From assembly GCF_000723885.1 (NCBI RefSeq), contig NZ_CCDG010000019.1, positions 46,206 through 110,205 on the forward strand: 64,000 nt of DNA, read 5' to 3'. Each line of letters begins with the position of its first letter. Within the stretch, counting starts at the first letter, position 1. The stretch comes from Paenibacillus camerounensis (lineage in GTDB: Bacteria; Bacillota; Bacilli; Paenibacillales; Paenibacillaceae). The position numbers and the translations under genes are program-made. Positions 51,999 through 59,770 of this stretch are shown here, piece by piece. The notes beneath the pieces were generated by a model. It did not search any database. It was not told the origin of the DNA and saw nothing but the letters and a program-made list of their open reading frames with translations.

Positions 51999-52343
51999 CT
52001 ACTGTGGCGGAGCCGCTTGAGAGGAGCACTCCGCAGGATCAATCCAGGCGTCCGACCACTTTTCCAGATCACGCATCACGGATTCCAGACCCCGTCCTTT
52101 ATCGGTCAGGGAATATTGAATCCTTACAGGTGTTTCGGGAAAGACTTCACGCAGCACGATGCCCTCCTGCTCCAGTTCCTTAAGCCGTTCAGACAGGAGC
52201 CTGCCGCTGACGGGCAGCGCGGACTCAATGGTGCTGAAACGCTGCGGACCCTGGAGAAGCTGATAGATGATTAAGCCCGTCCAGCGTCTGCCGATAATAT
52301 CCATGCTTTTTTGCAGCTTCGGACACAGGTCTACGGATTTCAT
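51999..52343 (-). CDS. HxlR-family winged-helix regulator
   Basis: A 114-residue DNA-binding protein of the HxlR/YodB type. I start at the ATG reading MKSVDLCPKLQKSM, with AGAGGTG six bases upstream. The domain is typical: CPKLQKSMDIIGRRWTGLII, LLQGPQRFSTIESALPVSGRLLSERLKELEQEG as recognition helix and wing (text from RFSTIESALPVSGRLLSE), and YSLTDKGRGL. The N-terminal cysteine (residue 7) sits where YodB-like members sense quinones or electrophiles. It converges with the GNAT gene and is divergent from yqkE; its target is not evident. Confidence 0.87.
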   Translation of the reverse strand: MKSVDLCPKLQKSMDIIGRRWTGLIIYQLLQGPQRFSTIESALPVSGRLLSERLKELEQEGIVLREVFPETPVRIQYSLTDKGRGLESVMRDLEKWSDAWIDPAECSSQAAPPQ

Positions 52344-52433
52344 AAGGCTCACCTCTTACTGTACATTATAAACGGAATGACTGCCCGCTAAAACAAATTC
52401 GAAGGAAATACAGAATCTGAAAGGAAGATTACC

Positions 52434-52694
52434 ATGGCTAAAAAGAAGCAAAATACCAGTGCTCCGCGCCCTGTAGCAGCAGATGCTCCGGCTACCCTCA
52501 AGGACTTGCTGAGCAGTGATGTATTGAGCAAGCTGAAGGCGCAGTCGGATGCGCTGAAGGCAGAGGAACAGGATAAGAAAGAAGCTGTACGCAAAGCGGC
52601 AGAGGATCAGCGCAAGGCTGAACAGAAGCGGCTGGAGAACGATTTTGCCCATCTTTTGGAGAACAGCAATCAGGATTGGCACAAATTTAAATAA
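52434..52694 (+). CDS. yqkE: YqkE-family small protein (DUF3886)
   Basis: An 86-residue, highly charged protein. The family is recognisable by the basic start MAKKKQ, TLKDLLSSDVLSKLKAQSD near residue 20, a long Lys/Glu/Ala helix or coiled coil (KAEEQDKKEAVRKAAEDQRK) and the conserved end KRLENDFAHLLENSN followed by DWHKFK. The function is unknown in Bacillus. GAAAGGAAG precedes the ATG. It is a single gene, with no clear hairpin after it. Confidence 0.85.
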   Translation: MAKKKQNTSAPRPVAADAPATLKDLLSSDVLSKLKAQSDALKAEEQDKKEAVRKAAEDQRKAEQKRLENDFAHLLENSNQDWHKFK

Positions 52695-52714
52695 TTTTTT
52701 ACCGGACTGCCGGG

Positions 52715-52744
52715 TTGACAATTTACACCAGCTCCGATTATATT
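52715..52744 (+). promoter_or_regulatory. sigma-A promoter of the rtcB leader
   Basis: A perfect TTGACA (52715-52720) and TATATT (52739-52744) are 18 bases apart. Transcription would begin about 30 bases before the leader ORF and some 300 bases before rtcB. Confidence 0.65.
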
Positions 52745-52779
52745 GGGTTTACTAAGAACAGAAGGGAGGCCGACGGGTC

Positions 52780-52872
52780 ATGATTGGAACAAATGCACAG
52801 ACACTGCCGCTAAGCCACATCACAACCGCATATGAACAATCTGATCCTACCGCCTTCGTCCGGACGACATGA
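52780..52872 (+). CDS. short leader ORF upstream of rtcB (30 codons)
   Basis: ATG at 52780 follows GAAGGGAGG at a good distance and opens a 30-codon frame ending in TGA (MIGTNAQTLPLSHITTAYEQ, ten more residues, ending VRTT). It lies between a strong promoter and a terminator hairpin, the usual place for a leader peptide. I recognise no family; the peptide has three Thr pairs or near-pairs but no run of one amino acid. It may be a regulatory leader, a small independent protein, or chance. Confidence 0.4.
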   Translation: MIGTNAQTLPLSHITTAYEQSDPTAFVRTT

Positions 52873-52960
52873 TACGCAGTCTGCTTATCCTGTCTCAATT
52901 GAATTAGGGTATGCTTTGAGCCGGCGCTGCCCGGAGCCTGGGGCCGCCCTGCCTTACCCG

Positions 52961-52998
52961 GAGCCGTATGATCAGAATCTGATCTGCGGCTCTTTTTG
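52961..52998 (+). terminator. terminator within the rtcB leader
   Basis: GAGCCG and CGGCTC form the base of the stem, and GATCAG with CTGATC the upper part around AAT; TTTTT and GTTG follow. CCCGGAGCC occurs twice (52930-52938 and 52957-52965), so the first copy could pair with the closing GGCTC and disrupt the terminator. Confidence 0.75.
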
Positions 52999-53026
52999 TT
53001 GTATCTGCAAACAAAACTTGTATACT
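52999..53026 (+). promoter_or_regulatory. possible second promoter of rtcB
   Basis: TTGTAT (52999-53004) and TATACT (53021-53026) are 16 bases apart, just after the leader terminator and 30 bases before the rtcB ATG. If active, rtcB would not depend on read-through. Confidence 0.4.
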
Positions 53027-53055
53027 AACCAATCTGAGAGGAACTAATACTATTT

Positions 53056-54504
53056 ATGAATACTACAGAACAGCAAGCGGGCTATGAGCCCCGCTATAAA
53101 CATGAGATAGCCCTTCCGGGCGGTGATCTTAAGGTGTATGCCAGTGAGCAATTATTCGGTACGCTGGATTACAAGGTATTGGAAATGGCCAACAACAATC
53201 TGCAGATTCCGGGTATTGAATATATGAGCTACACGCCGGACGTGCATGTCGGCGTCGGAACATGTATCGGTACTACCGCAGTCTGGGATGCAGCATCGGG
53301 CTACGTCTCACCGTCCATCGTGGGCAGCGACATCGGCTGCGGCATGCGGGTCCACCTGACCAATCTGCATAAGGATGATCTGCGAGAGGTGAAGCTGCGC
53401 CGCAAGCTGGTGCGTGCGATCGAGAGATACCTGCCGATGGAGCAGCAGCAGCGCGGCCATTATGGTGATATCCGCCTGGAGAATATTGTCCGCAAGGGCC
53501 TGCAGGGACTGCCGAACAAGTACATTCCTGACAGCTACACGCCGAAGAAATCGAGCGCGCTGTCACATGTCGAGATCAAGAGGCTCGGCTTTGACGAGGA
53601 GATCCTGAACGAGCTGCCTGATATGGCCTGGCACCGCGGCCACCGCCAGCTCGGCACACTCGGCGGAGGGAACCATTTCGTAGAGATTCAGGCGATTGAA
53701 ATTGCTGAGGAACAGCGGGCCGTGGCTGAAGCCTGGGGGCTGAAGGACGGGCAGATTGCCGTGATGATCCACTCCGGCTCCCGGGCCTGGGGCGGAATGG
53801 TGAACCAGTTCTGCACGCCCGCCTTTGCCAAGGTCATGGGCCAGCTGGGACTTGGCAGCGCCGACCCGCGGCTGATTTATGCGCCGCTTGCCCACCCGCA
53901 GGCCCAGCGGTACGTCAACCTGATGTACTCCGCGCTGAATTATGCGGTGGTGAACCGCCACCTAATTGCTTACGGTGTGCGTGAGGCCTTCCGCGATGTG
54001 TTCGGCACCAAATGCGAGCTGCGGACGTTGTACGACTTGATGCACAATTATGCCTGGGAGGAACGCACCTCCTCCGGCACGAAATTTGTACACCGCAAAG
54101 GGGCAACACGGGCATTGCCCGCCGGTCACCCGGATAACCCGGCTGTCTATGCCGCGACCGGCCATCCGGCGCTCATCCCCGGCTCTATGGGAACTGCTTC
54201 GTATATCATGGCCGGCCAGAGCGGCGGGGAAGAAAATTACTACTCCATCTGCCATGGGGCCGGCCGGATCCGTTCCCGCTCAGCCACAAAACGGCTGGTG
54301 TCAGTCCAGGAATTCTCCCGTTCACTTAACGTCGGCAAGGAGGATGAGATTGTAGTCAATCAGCATTCCCTAGAATCTATCATTGACGAATCCCCTCAAG
54401 CCTATAAGAATGTAGATGAGATCATAGAAAGCGTTACGGGCGCAGGCCTGGCTGCCGTTGTAGCCAAATGTAAGCCGCTCGCAGCAATAAAGGGGACGAA
54501 ATAG
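53056..54504 (+). CDS. rtcB: RtcB-family RNA ligase
   Basis: A 482-residue GTP- and Mn-dependent ligase that joins RNA 2',3'-cyclic phosphate or 3'-phosphate ends to 5'-hydroxyl ends, repairing or splicing RNA cut by nucleases. Metal ligands are visible: the D and C in [12 protein letters not shown] near residue 95, H in [11 protein letters not shown] near 205, H in [11 protein letters not shown] near 240. The histidine that takes GMP is in [14 protein letters not shown] near 405. [14 protein letters not shown] is also typical. The start follows AGAGGAACT. The AAA ATPase gene begins one base after the stop. No archease or RtcA gene is near. Confidence 0.93.
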   Translation: MNTTEQQAGYEPRYKHEIALPGGDLKVYASEQLFGTLDYKVLEMANNNLQIPGIEYMSYTPDVHVGVGTCIGTTAVWDAASGYVSPSIVGSDIGCGMRVHLTNLHKDDLREVKLRRKLVRAIERYLPMEQQQRGHYGDIRLENIVRKGLQGLPNKYIPDSYTPKKSSALSHVEIKRLGFDEEILNELPDMAWHRGHRQLGTLGGGNHFVEIQAIEIAEEQRAVAEAWGLKDGQIAVMIHSGSRAWGGMVNQFCTPAFAKVMGQLGLGSADPRLIYAPLAHPQAQRYVNLMYSALNYAVVNRHLIAYGVREAFRDVFGTKCELRTLYDLMHNYAWEERTSSGTKFVHRKGATRALPAGHPDNPAVYAATGHPALIPGSMGTASYIMAGQSGGEENYYSICHGAGRIRSRSATKRLVSVQEFSRSLNVGKEDEIVVNQHSLESIIDESPQAYKNVDEIIESVTGAGLAAVVAKCKPLAAIKGTK

Positions 54505-54505
54505 G

Positions 54506-55792
54506 ATGAAGCAGGAGTATGAGAAGCAGGCTGTAATTTTTCCTTATGATGCAGGTGCCGGCGGTCTGATCAAGGGCTATGACGTATATGCCCGGCTCGT
54601 TGACGGTATTCTTGAAGCCCTTTATACACGCTATAATGTCCGCTATGAGCTGTACGCCAGCGATGATCCGAACAGTGAGTACTGGAAGCTGCTGCAGGAT
54701 GATGTCCAGTCAGGCAACCCGCAGGTTGAGCATGTCGCGCGGATTTTTGACCGGCTGGAAGACAGAACCTTCGTATATGACGATGACAAGGAGCAGCCGG
54801 AGTACAGTATCCATCTGTCGATCCGCAATAATGTGCTGGCCTATCCGTCAATGGGGGTAGCGCTTGCCAGGGTGCCTGTATTCCAGGAAAACGGCATTAA
54901 TTTTCAGGATTTTGTGTTCGCCGCATCGGATAGCCAGCTGCAGGACTTTCTCGGCAATGTGCGCAAACGGCAGCGGGAGCAGAACATCAACAAGGTTACG
55001 GTATTCACTGACCGCCGCAACGGGGTCTGCCGTGAGGATGAACCGATTACCCGGGCGGCTTCCCGTGAGGAGGTCGTGCTGGATGCAGCAATTAAAAAGG
55101 AGATATTCCGCTCGCTTGACCAGTTCTTTGATGCTGACCGCAGCTTTTATGTCAAATATGATATTCCGTACAAAAGAGGCATTCTGCTCTACGGACATCC
55201 CGGCAACGGCAAGACTACGCTCGTCAAATCTATTGCAGGCAGCGTGTCCGGCCCTGTGGTGTATTGGCAGATTACCGAGTATACCAGCAGCGAGTCGGTA
55301 AATGAGGTGTTTGAGGCTGCGGCCCGGCTTGCACCGGTGGTGCTGGTCATTGAGGATATAGACTCGATGCCGCAGGAGGTCCGTTCTTTCTTTCTGAATA
55401 CACTGGACGGGGCAACCTCGAAGGAAGGGATTTTTCTGATCGGTACGACCAACTATCCGGAGAAAATCGATCCCGGTCTCATGAACCGCGCCGGGCGCTT
55501 TGACCGGGCCTATGAGATCAAGATGCCGAATGAGGCGCTGCGGCTGGAGTTTTTGCGGCTGCGCGGTTTCTCCGCTTTTGCCGGTGAGGAAGGGGTCAGC
55601 CTGGCTGCCCGCCTGACCGGAGACTTCTCGCTCACCCAGCTTGGCGAGCTGTATGTCAGCGCCGCACTGGAGTGGCATGAGAACGGCAAGGCCGACGTTG
55701 AGCAGCTCGTCCGCGGTATGCGCGGCGAGCTGGATAAGGGCCGCAAGCGCGAATGGATGCGGGATGCCTCATCCTCGATCGGATTTTATTAA
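54506..55792 (+). CDS. BCS1-like AAA ATPase paired with RtcB
   Basis: A 428-residue AAA protein. The N-terminal half (residues 1-200) is not assignable; it contains [20 protein letters not shown] and no membrane segment. The ATPase domain spans about 205-370: Walker [14 protein letters not shown], Walker [12 protein letters not shown], sensor 1 [14 protein letters not shown] and the arginine fingers in [12 protein letters not shown]. The C-terminal lid follows. It begins one base after rtcB in what must be one operon, so it probably remodels or regulates RtcB, or an RNA-protein complex repaired by it. This is inference; I know no experimental role for the partner. Confidence 0.85.
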   Translation: MKQEYEKQAVIFPYDAGAGGLIKGYDVYARLVDGILEALYTRYNVRYELYASDDPNSEYWKLLQDDVQSGNPQVEHVARIFDRLEDRTFVYDDDKEQPEYSIHLSIRNNVLAYPSMGVALARVPVFQENGINFQDFVFAASDSQLQDFLGNVRKRQREQNINKVTVFTDRRNGVCREDEPITRAASREEVVLDAAIKKEIFRSLDQFFDADRSFYVKYDIPYKRGILLYGHPGNGKTTLVKSIAGSVSGPVVYWQITEYTSSESVNEVFEAAARLAPVVLVIEDIDSMPQEVRSFFLNTLDGATSKEGIFLIGTTNYPEKIDPGLMNRAGRFDRAYEIKMPNEALRLEFLRLRGFSAFAGEEGVSLAARLTGDFSLTQLGELYVSAALEWHENGKADVEQLVRGMRGELDKGRKREWMRDASSSIGFY

Positions 55793-55809
55793 TACTAAAG
55801 CCGTATACG

Positions 55810-55854
55810 AGCCATGCTGTCTGCCGAAGTTGAGGCGGACAGCATGGCTGTTTT
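55810..55854 (+). terminator. terminator of the rtcB-AAA operon
   Basis: AGCCATGCTGTCTGC and GCGGACAGCATGGCT (one G-U pair) form a 15-bp stem, followed by GTTTTC. Confidence 0.8.
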
Positions 55855-55918
55855 CTGTTATCCGGTAACCTACATAAGTACGTTCTATAATGAATCTATA
55901 AGCATTTTAGATAAAGGG

Positions 55919-55944
55919 TGTAACTTTTAACCCGTTAAAACGTG
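55919..55944 (+). promoter_or_regulatory. ECF-type promoter of the sigma-factor operon
   Basis: TGTAAC followed by TTTT, a 16-base spacer from TGTAAC and CGTG at 55941 match the -35 (TGAAAC-like) and -10 (CGT) of extracytoplasmic-function sigma factors. It lies about 20 bases before the sigma gene, as for autoregulated units. Confidence 0.6.
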
Positions 55945-55965
55945 GTTAGTGTGAGGGGGGAGGGA

Positions 55966-56469
55966 ATGAAGCCGGATTCGCTGGATCATCACTATCAGAG
56001 TTATGTTCACGATATACACCGTTATTTGTACGCCCTCTGCCGCAATCACCACCTCGCCGAGGAATTGACACAGGAGACGTTTTACCGGGCCTATCTGTAT
56101 CTGGAGGATTGCCGGGAGGAGCGGATCAAGCCCTGGCTGTTCCGGGTAGCCTACAATGCTTTTATTGATCACACGCGCAAGGCGCGCCGCAGTGTTCCGG
56201 CACAGGACGGGTATTTCAACGCTCTTCCGCACCCGGATACAACGGAAGAGGTGTATATGCGGAGGCAGAGAATGGAGGCGCTGGCTAACTCTGTCGGCAG
56301 GCTCCCTGAGGCGCAGCGTCATGCGCTGCTGCTGCATGATTTTCACGGAATCGCTTATAAAGATGCGGCTGCCATCATGAAGGTGAGCCTGGCGCAATAT
56401 AAAATACTGATTTTCCGGGCGAGGCAGAAGCTGCGGGAAGAAGATCGGAGGAATAGCGGACATGAGTGA
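55966..56469 (+). CDS. ECF-type RNA polymerase sigma factor
   Basis: A 167-residue sigma-70 family protein with only regions 2 and 4. Region 2 covers residues about 8-75 (YVHDIHRYLYALCRNHHLAE, LTQETFYRAYLYLE, PWLFRVAYNAFIDHTRK) and region 4 about 105-160 (LPEAQRHALLLHDFHGIAYK, DAAAIMKVSLAQYKILIFRA). ATG 55966 follows GAGGGGGGAGGGA; in-frame GTGs upstream lie at or within the promoter. The regulator gene overlaps its last eight bases. Its own promoter resembles an ECF promoter, so it probably activates itself. The signal is unknown, presumably envelope stress. Confidence 0.9.
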   Translation: MKPDSLDHHYQSYVHDIHRYLYALCRNHHLAEELTQETFYRAYLYLEDCREERIKPWLFRVAYNAFIDHTRKARRSVPAQDGYFNALPHPDTTEEVYMRRQRMEALANSVGRLPEAQRHALLLHDFHGIAYKDAAAIMKVSLAQYKILIFRARQKLREEDRRNSGHE

Positions 56470-57673
56470 GGAGTTTAAGGAAAGGCTGCGCAAATACAGT
56501 GAAGGCAGCCTGCCGGAGGAAGAACGGGCCGGAATGGAGCAGGAGCTGGAGAAGCTGGAGGCCTACCAGGGCTATCTGGATGAGCTGATGGAGCAGGAGG
56601 ATAAGCAGTCTGCGCAGAAGGCTGCATGGAAATCCGGAGAGATGCCGGCTCAAGGGGGGGCTAATCCGCAATTAAAGAAGAAAAAAAAGGCGGCATCCAA
56701 GGAGAAGCGGATCATCAGCCGGGGGAAGTGGAAGGCCCGCATCTCAAATACCATGACCGTGCTGTCTGCCTTTCTGACCATTACGGTCATCAGTTCGATC
56801 ATAACGGCTGTGTATTACAGCACCGGAGAACGGGGAGAAACGTACAGGGACGTTATCTCTTCAGCCATTGCAGTTTCGAGTCCTAATACAGTTGTGCATT
56901 TAAATTCCAATGCCAAAACTTTTTTTAGAATGAATTATTCAGGCAGACTGCTGAAGCAGGTCGGAGGTGATCAGGTCGATGCAGGCAGCTACTCTACCCA
57001 GATGCTGTTCGGGCTTGGCGGAGTAGGAACCTATAACTGGACCGATGAGCGTAATGCCCGCCAATTCTTTACCTATCCGCAGGATGCCGGGTCCCAGGGC
57101 ATTGAAGATAGTGAGCAGTGGGAGCGCCTTGATAAGCTACCGGAGGGAACGGTGGCTGAAGCCTATCTTTCCCTTGATCAGCTATATAGCACCGCTGAGC
57201 TGCTGAGCAAGCTGGAGCCGCTGAATGTAATGCCTGTGTGGTTCGCTGTGGATGATGGCCTCAGTACAAATGACGTTGTGGTAACGAGCCCCCTGGGCTT
57301 CCCGTATCAGCCGATCTGGCATGCTAAGGATATGACAGTACAGTCGACTACAACAGAAAAGCGGGGCTGGTTCGGCAGTGTAACCTCCAGCTCCTCCAGT
57401 TCACCTTCCGTTGAAGCCTATGGCAGCAGTGAGCTCCGTGAGAGGAACTTTCTCGATACACTGCGGCTGCTGGGAGAATATAAACTTCTGTCCCGGAATG
57501 CCGGGTTTTTCTTAAAGCTGGACGAATCGTTAAGCTATATTGAGAAGAACGGGGTACAGCTATATGGTGTGGTTGTTACAGGACCGGTTAAGGAACTGCT
57601 GAAGCTGCAGGAGGATGCCTGGGTCAGCCATATCCGGATCGGTGAGGTGCGGCTGTGGAACTGGCGGGACTAA
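56462..57673 (+). CDS. anti-sigma regulator with SigmaReg domains
   Basis: A 403-residue single-pass membrane protein that most likely holds the ECF sigma factor inactive. The N-terminal cytoplasmic part (residues 1-90) resembles a short anti-sigma domain: FKERLRKYSEGSLPEEERAG, then a Lys-rich stretch. One helix lies at about 96-118 (TVLSAFLTITVISSIITAVY). The outer part has the sigma-factor-regulator pattern, with AKTFFRMNYSGRLLKQVGGD soon after the membrane and the C-terminal SigmaReg-type half (GTVAEAYLSLDQLYSTAEL, VMPVWFAVDDG, FLDTLRLLGEY, YGVVVTGPVKELLKL). The 8-base overlap with the sigma gene supports balanced synthesis. Confidence 0.85.
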   Translation: MSEEFKERLRKYSEGSLPEEERAGMEQELEKLEAYQGYLDELMEQEDKQSAQKAAWKSGEMPAQGGANPQLKKKKKAASKEKRIISRGKWKARISNTMTVLSAFLTITVISSIITAVYYSTGERGETYRDVISSAIAVSSPNTVVHLNSNAKTFFRMNYSGRLLKQVGGDQVDAGSYSTQMLFGLGGVGTYNWTDERNARQFFTYPQDAGSQGIEDSEQWERLDKLPEGTVAEAYLSLDQLYSTAELLSKLEPLNVMPVWFAVDDGLSTNDVVVTSPLGFPYQPIWHAKDMTVQSTTTEKRGWFGSVTSSSSSSPSVEAYGSSELRERNFLDTLRLLGEYKLLSRNAGFFLKLDESLSYIEKNGVQLYGVVVTGPVKELLKLQEDAWVSHIRIGEVRLWNWRD

Positions 57674-57858
57674 GGCGGAACGAAGTCAGAGCATAGCTGT
57701 AACAGGGGCAGACCTTTCCGCGGAGAGGCTGCTCTGTCTGCGGATGATAGCGCTTTACTTGCTTCTGCCTGCTGCAAATCGTACAATTATCTGAAAATAT
57801 GCATTCGCTAAAAACGGTGACAGATGTACGAGATTATGCAGATTAGGAGCTGAATCAG

Positions 57859-58365
57859 ATGAAAATAGGAGTCGTATCCGATACTCATTTATCGCGGTCG
57901 GCCAAGGCGCTGCCGCAGACGCTTGTGGAGGAATTCCGTCAGGTGGACCAGATTCTCCATCTCGGAGACTGGGTGGCAATGGAGATCTATGACCTGCTGG
58001 CCGAGCTTGCCCCTGTAGAGGGAATTGCCGGCAATAATGACGGCCAGGAGATTATCCGCCGGTTCGGGGAGCAGAAGATTGTTACCCTGGACGGAGTGCG
58101 CATTGGAATGATCCACGGCCATGCTCCATATTCCCGTAAAGGGACGGACGGCAACGCACTGCTGGCTTTTGAGGGTGAAGAGGTGGATTGCATCCTGTTC
58201 GGCCATTCGCACCAGCCGCTGATGCGCAGGGAGAACGGCGTCCTGCTGTTTAATCCCGGCTCGCCTACCGACAAACGGCGGGAGAAGCAGTATTCCTTCG
58301 GAATCCTGGATATTGAGGACGGTAAAATCAGCGCCCGGCATGTCTTCTACGACTCCAAAGAGTAG
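57859..58365 (+). CDS. YfcE/MJ0936-family metallophosphoesterase
   Basis: A 168-residue phosphodiesterase of the calcineurin-like fold. The metal ligands are in order: D and H in VVSDTHLSR, D in LHLGDWV, N in IAGNNDGQE, H in IHGHAPYS, and H-x-H in LFGHSHQP. The length fits YfcE (about 165-185). Relatives hydrolyse artificial phosphodiesters, and the natural substrate is uncertain. TAGGAG-like sequence lies before the ATG. The GNAT and HAD genes follow in the same direction after 27 and 24 bases, so the three probably form one unit. Confidence 0.87.
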   Translation: MKIGVVSDTHLSRSAKALPQTLVEEFRQVDQILHLGDWVAMEIYDLLAELAPVEGIAGNNDGQEIIRRFGEQKIVTLDGVRIGMIHGHAPYSRKGTDGNALLAFEGEEVDCILFGHSHQPLMRRENGVLLFNPGSPTDKRREKQYSFGILDIEDGKISARHVFYDSKE

Positions 58366-58392
58366 CGGAAGATGGAAAAGAGGGAATAAAGG

Positions 58393-58857
58393 ATGGAAGC
58401 TTACCGTTTGGTGCAGGCGGAGTGGCAGGATGCGGAGCTGATTGCCCCGCTGTTCAATGATTACAGGGTATTTTACGGGAAGCAGCCCGATTCTGCAGGA
58501 GCTTTGCAGTTCATACAGGAGAGGCTGCGGGCAGAAGAGTCGGTTCTTTTTATGGCGCTAAAGGATGAGGCAGGCAGCAGTCAGGCCGGCGGTTTTGTAC
58601 AGCTCTATCCGTCGTTCTCTTCGGTGACCATGCAGCGGCTGTGGATACTGAATGATCTGTATGTAGCGGAGCATTTGCGCGGACTGGGTCTGGGCAAGCT
58701 GCTGCTGGAAGGCGTACGCGAGTATGCCGTGAACAGGGGAAGCAAAGGGCTGACGCTGACCACCATGACGGATAATATCCGGGCACAGCGCCTGTATGAA
58801 GCTCAGGGCTATATAAGGGATGAGGAATTTTATACGTATGATCTTATTTTTAAATGA
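58393..58857 (+). CDS. GNAT-family N-acetyltransferase
   Basis: A 154-residue acetyltransferase. The core is complete: RLVQAEWQDAELIAPLFNDY at the N-terminus, GGFVQLYPSFSSVTMQRLWI, LYVAEHLRGLGLGKLLL with the acetyl-CoA loop R-G-L-G-L-G, and LTTMTDNIRAQRLYEAQGY towards the end. The spacing and the motif W-I-L-N-D-L-Y-V are close to diamine/aminoglycoside-type GNATs of Bacillus, but the acceptor is not predictable. It is the middle gene of the yfcE-GNAT-HAD group. AGAGGGAATAAAGG lies before the ATG. Confidence 0.85.
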   Translation: MEAYRLVQAEWQDAELIAPLFNDYRVFYGKQPDSAGALQFIQERLRAEESVLFMALKDEAGSSQAGGFVQLYPSFSSVTMQRLWILNDLYVAEHLRGLGLGKLLLEGVREYAVNRGSKGLTLTTMTDNIRAQRLYEAQGYIRDEEFYTYDLIFK

Positions 58858-58881
58858 AAGCTTCAAGTAAGGAGAATTGTA

Positions 58882-59592
58882 GTGGATAACAGTAATAAAT
58901 TAGCCGTGTTTTTTGATCTGGATGATACGCTGTACGACCATCTGGTGCCGTTCCGTGAAGCGGTGCGCGAGGTACTGGCGCCGGATGAGGATTGCCTGGA
59001 TTACGCGGAATTATTCTATACGGTAAGGCATCACAGCGATCTGCTCTGGCCGAAGTACCTCAGCGGTGAGCTTGAGCTGGAGGTAACGCGGGTGCTGCGG
59101 CTGGAGCTGGCTTTTGCCGAGTATGGTATAGCGCTCAGCCGGGAGCAGGCAGAACGTGTGCAGGCAGCCTATATCGGGCGGCAGTACACCATTGATATGA
59201 TTGACGGTGTGGAGGAGCAGATCAGGCACTTTCTTGCACGCGGGCACAAGGTCGGCATTATCACCAACGGGCCGGAGGAGCATCAGACGAATAAGCTGCG
59301 GGGCCTCGGCATCGACAAGCTGATTCCGCCGGAGATGATCTTCATTTCGGATGCGGTCGGACTGGCTAAGCCGGACCCGGCGATTTTCAGGCATGTCAAT
59401 GAGGCTACTGGAACCACTCCGGACCATTCGCTCTATGTCGGTGATACCTGGGATAATGACGTGGTTGGCGCGCTGTCGGCCGGCTGGAAGGTATGCTGGT
59501 ACAATCCACGCGGCAGACAGCCGCGTACAGCGCATGTGCCGAGCTATATTTTTGCGGATTACAAGGAATTCAGCAGGCTTCCCCTGATCTGA
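58882..59592 (+). CDS. HAD-superfamily hydrolase (YjjG/YsbA-type)
   Basis: A 236-residue HAD phosphatase with an alpha-helical cap. Motif I is VFFDLDDTLYDH near residue 10, motif II is VGIITNGPEEHQ near 122, motif III is the lysine in VGLAKPDPAIF, and motif IV is YVGDTWDNDVVGA near 190. YjjG-like relatives dephosphorylate nucleotides, and others sugar phosphates. The start is GTG 58882, directly after AAGGAG with a seven-base spacer. A hairpin follows with six T. Confidence 0.87.
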   Translation: MDNSNKLAVFFDLDDTLYDHLVPFREAVREVLAPDEDCLDYAELFYTVRHHSDLLWPKYLSGELELEVTRVLRLELAFAEYGIALSREQAERVQAAYIGRQYTIDMIDGVEEQIRHFLARGHKVGIITNGPEEHQTNKLRGLGIDKLIPPEMIFISDAVGLAKPDPAIFRHVNEATGTTPDHSLYVGDTWDNDVVGALSAGWKVCWYNPRGRQPRTAHVPSYIFADYKEFSRLPLI

Positions 59593-59623
59593 GGGGCTGG
59601 CGGAAAACAAGGATAACAGAAAG

Positions 59624-59652
59624 CGGCGGAGCCTGAGGCTCGGCCGTTTTTT
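59624..59652 (+). terminator. terminator of the yfcE-GNAT-HAD unit
   Basis: CGGCGGAGCC and GGCTCGGCCG pair (one mismatch) around TGA, followed by six T. Confidence 0.7.
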
Positions 59653-59770
59653 GTTATTCACAAATACTTGCAGAGAAAATTCATATAGCATGATAGAAAG
59701 CATACTCGCCGGGGAGTCATTAATTGTAAAATAGAGTAAAATAATAGAACAAGGAAAGGTTCGCTGATAC

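Noticed and set aside
52832..53047. A 71-codon frame across the rtcB leader terminator
   Set aside because: It passes through the terminator hairpin and has no ribosome site; the 30-codon frame at 52780 is the better candidate.
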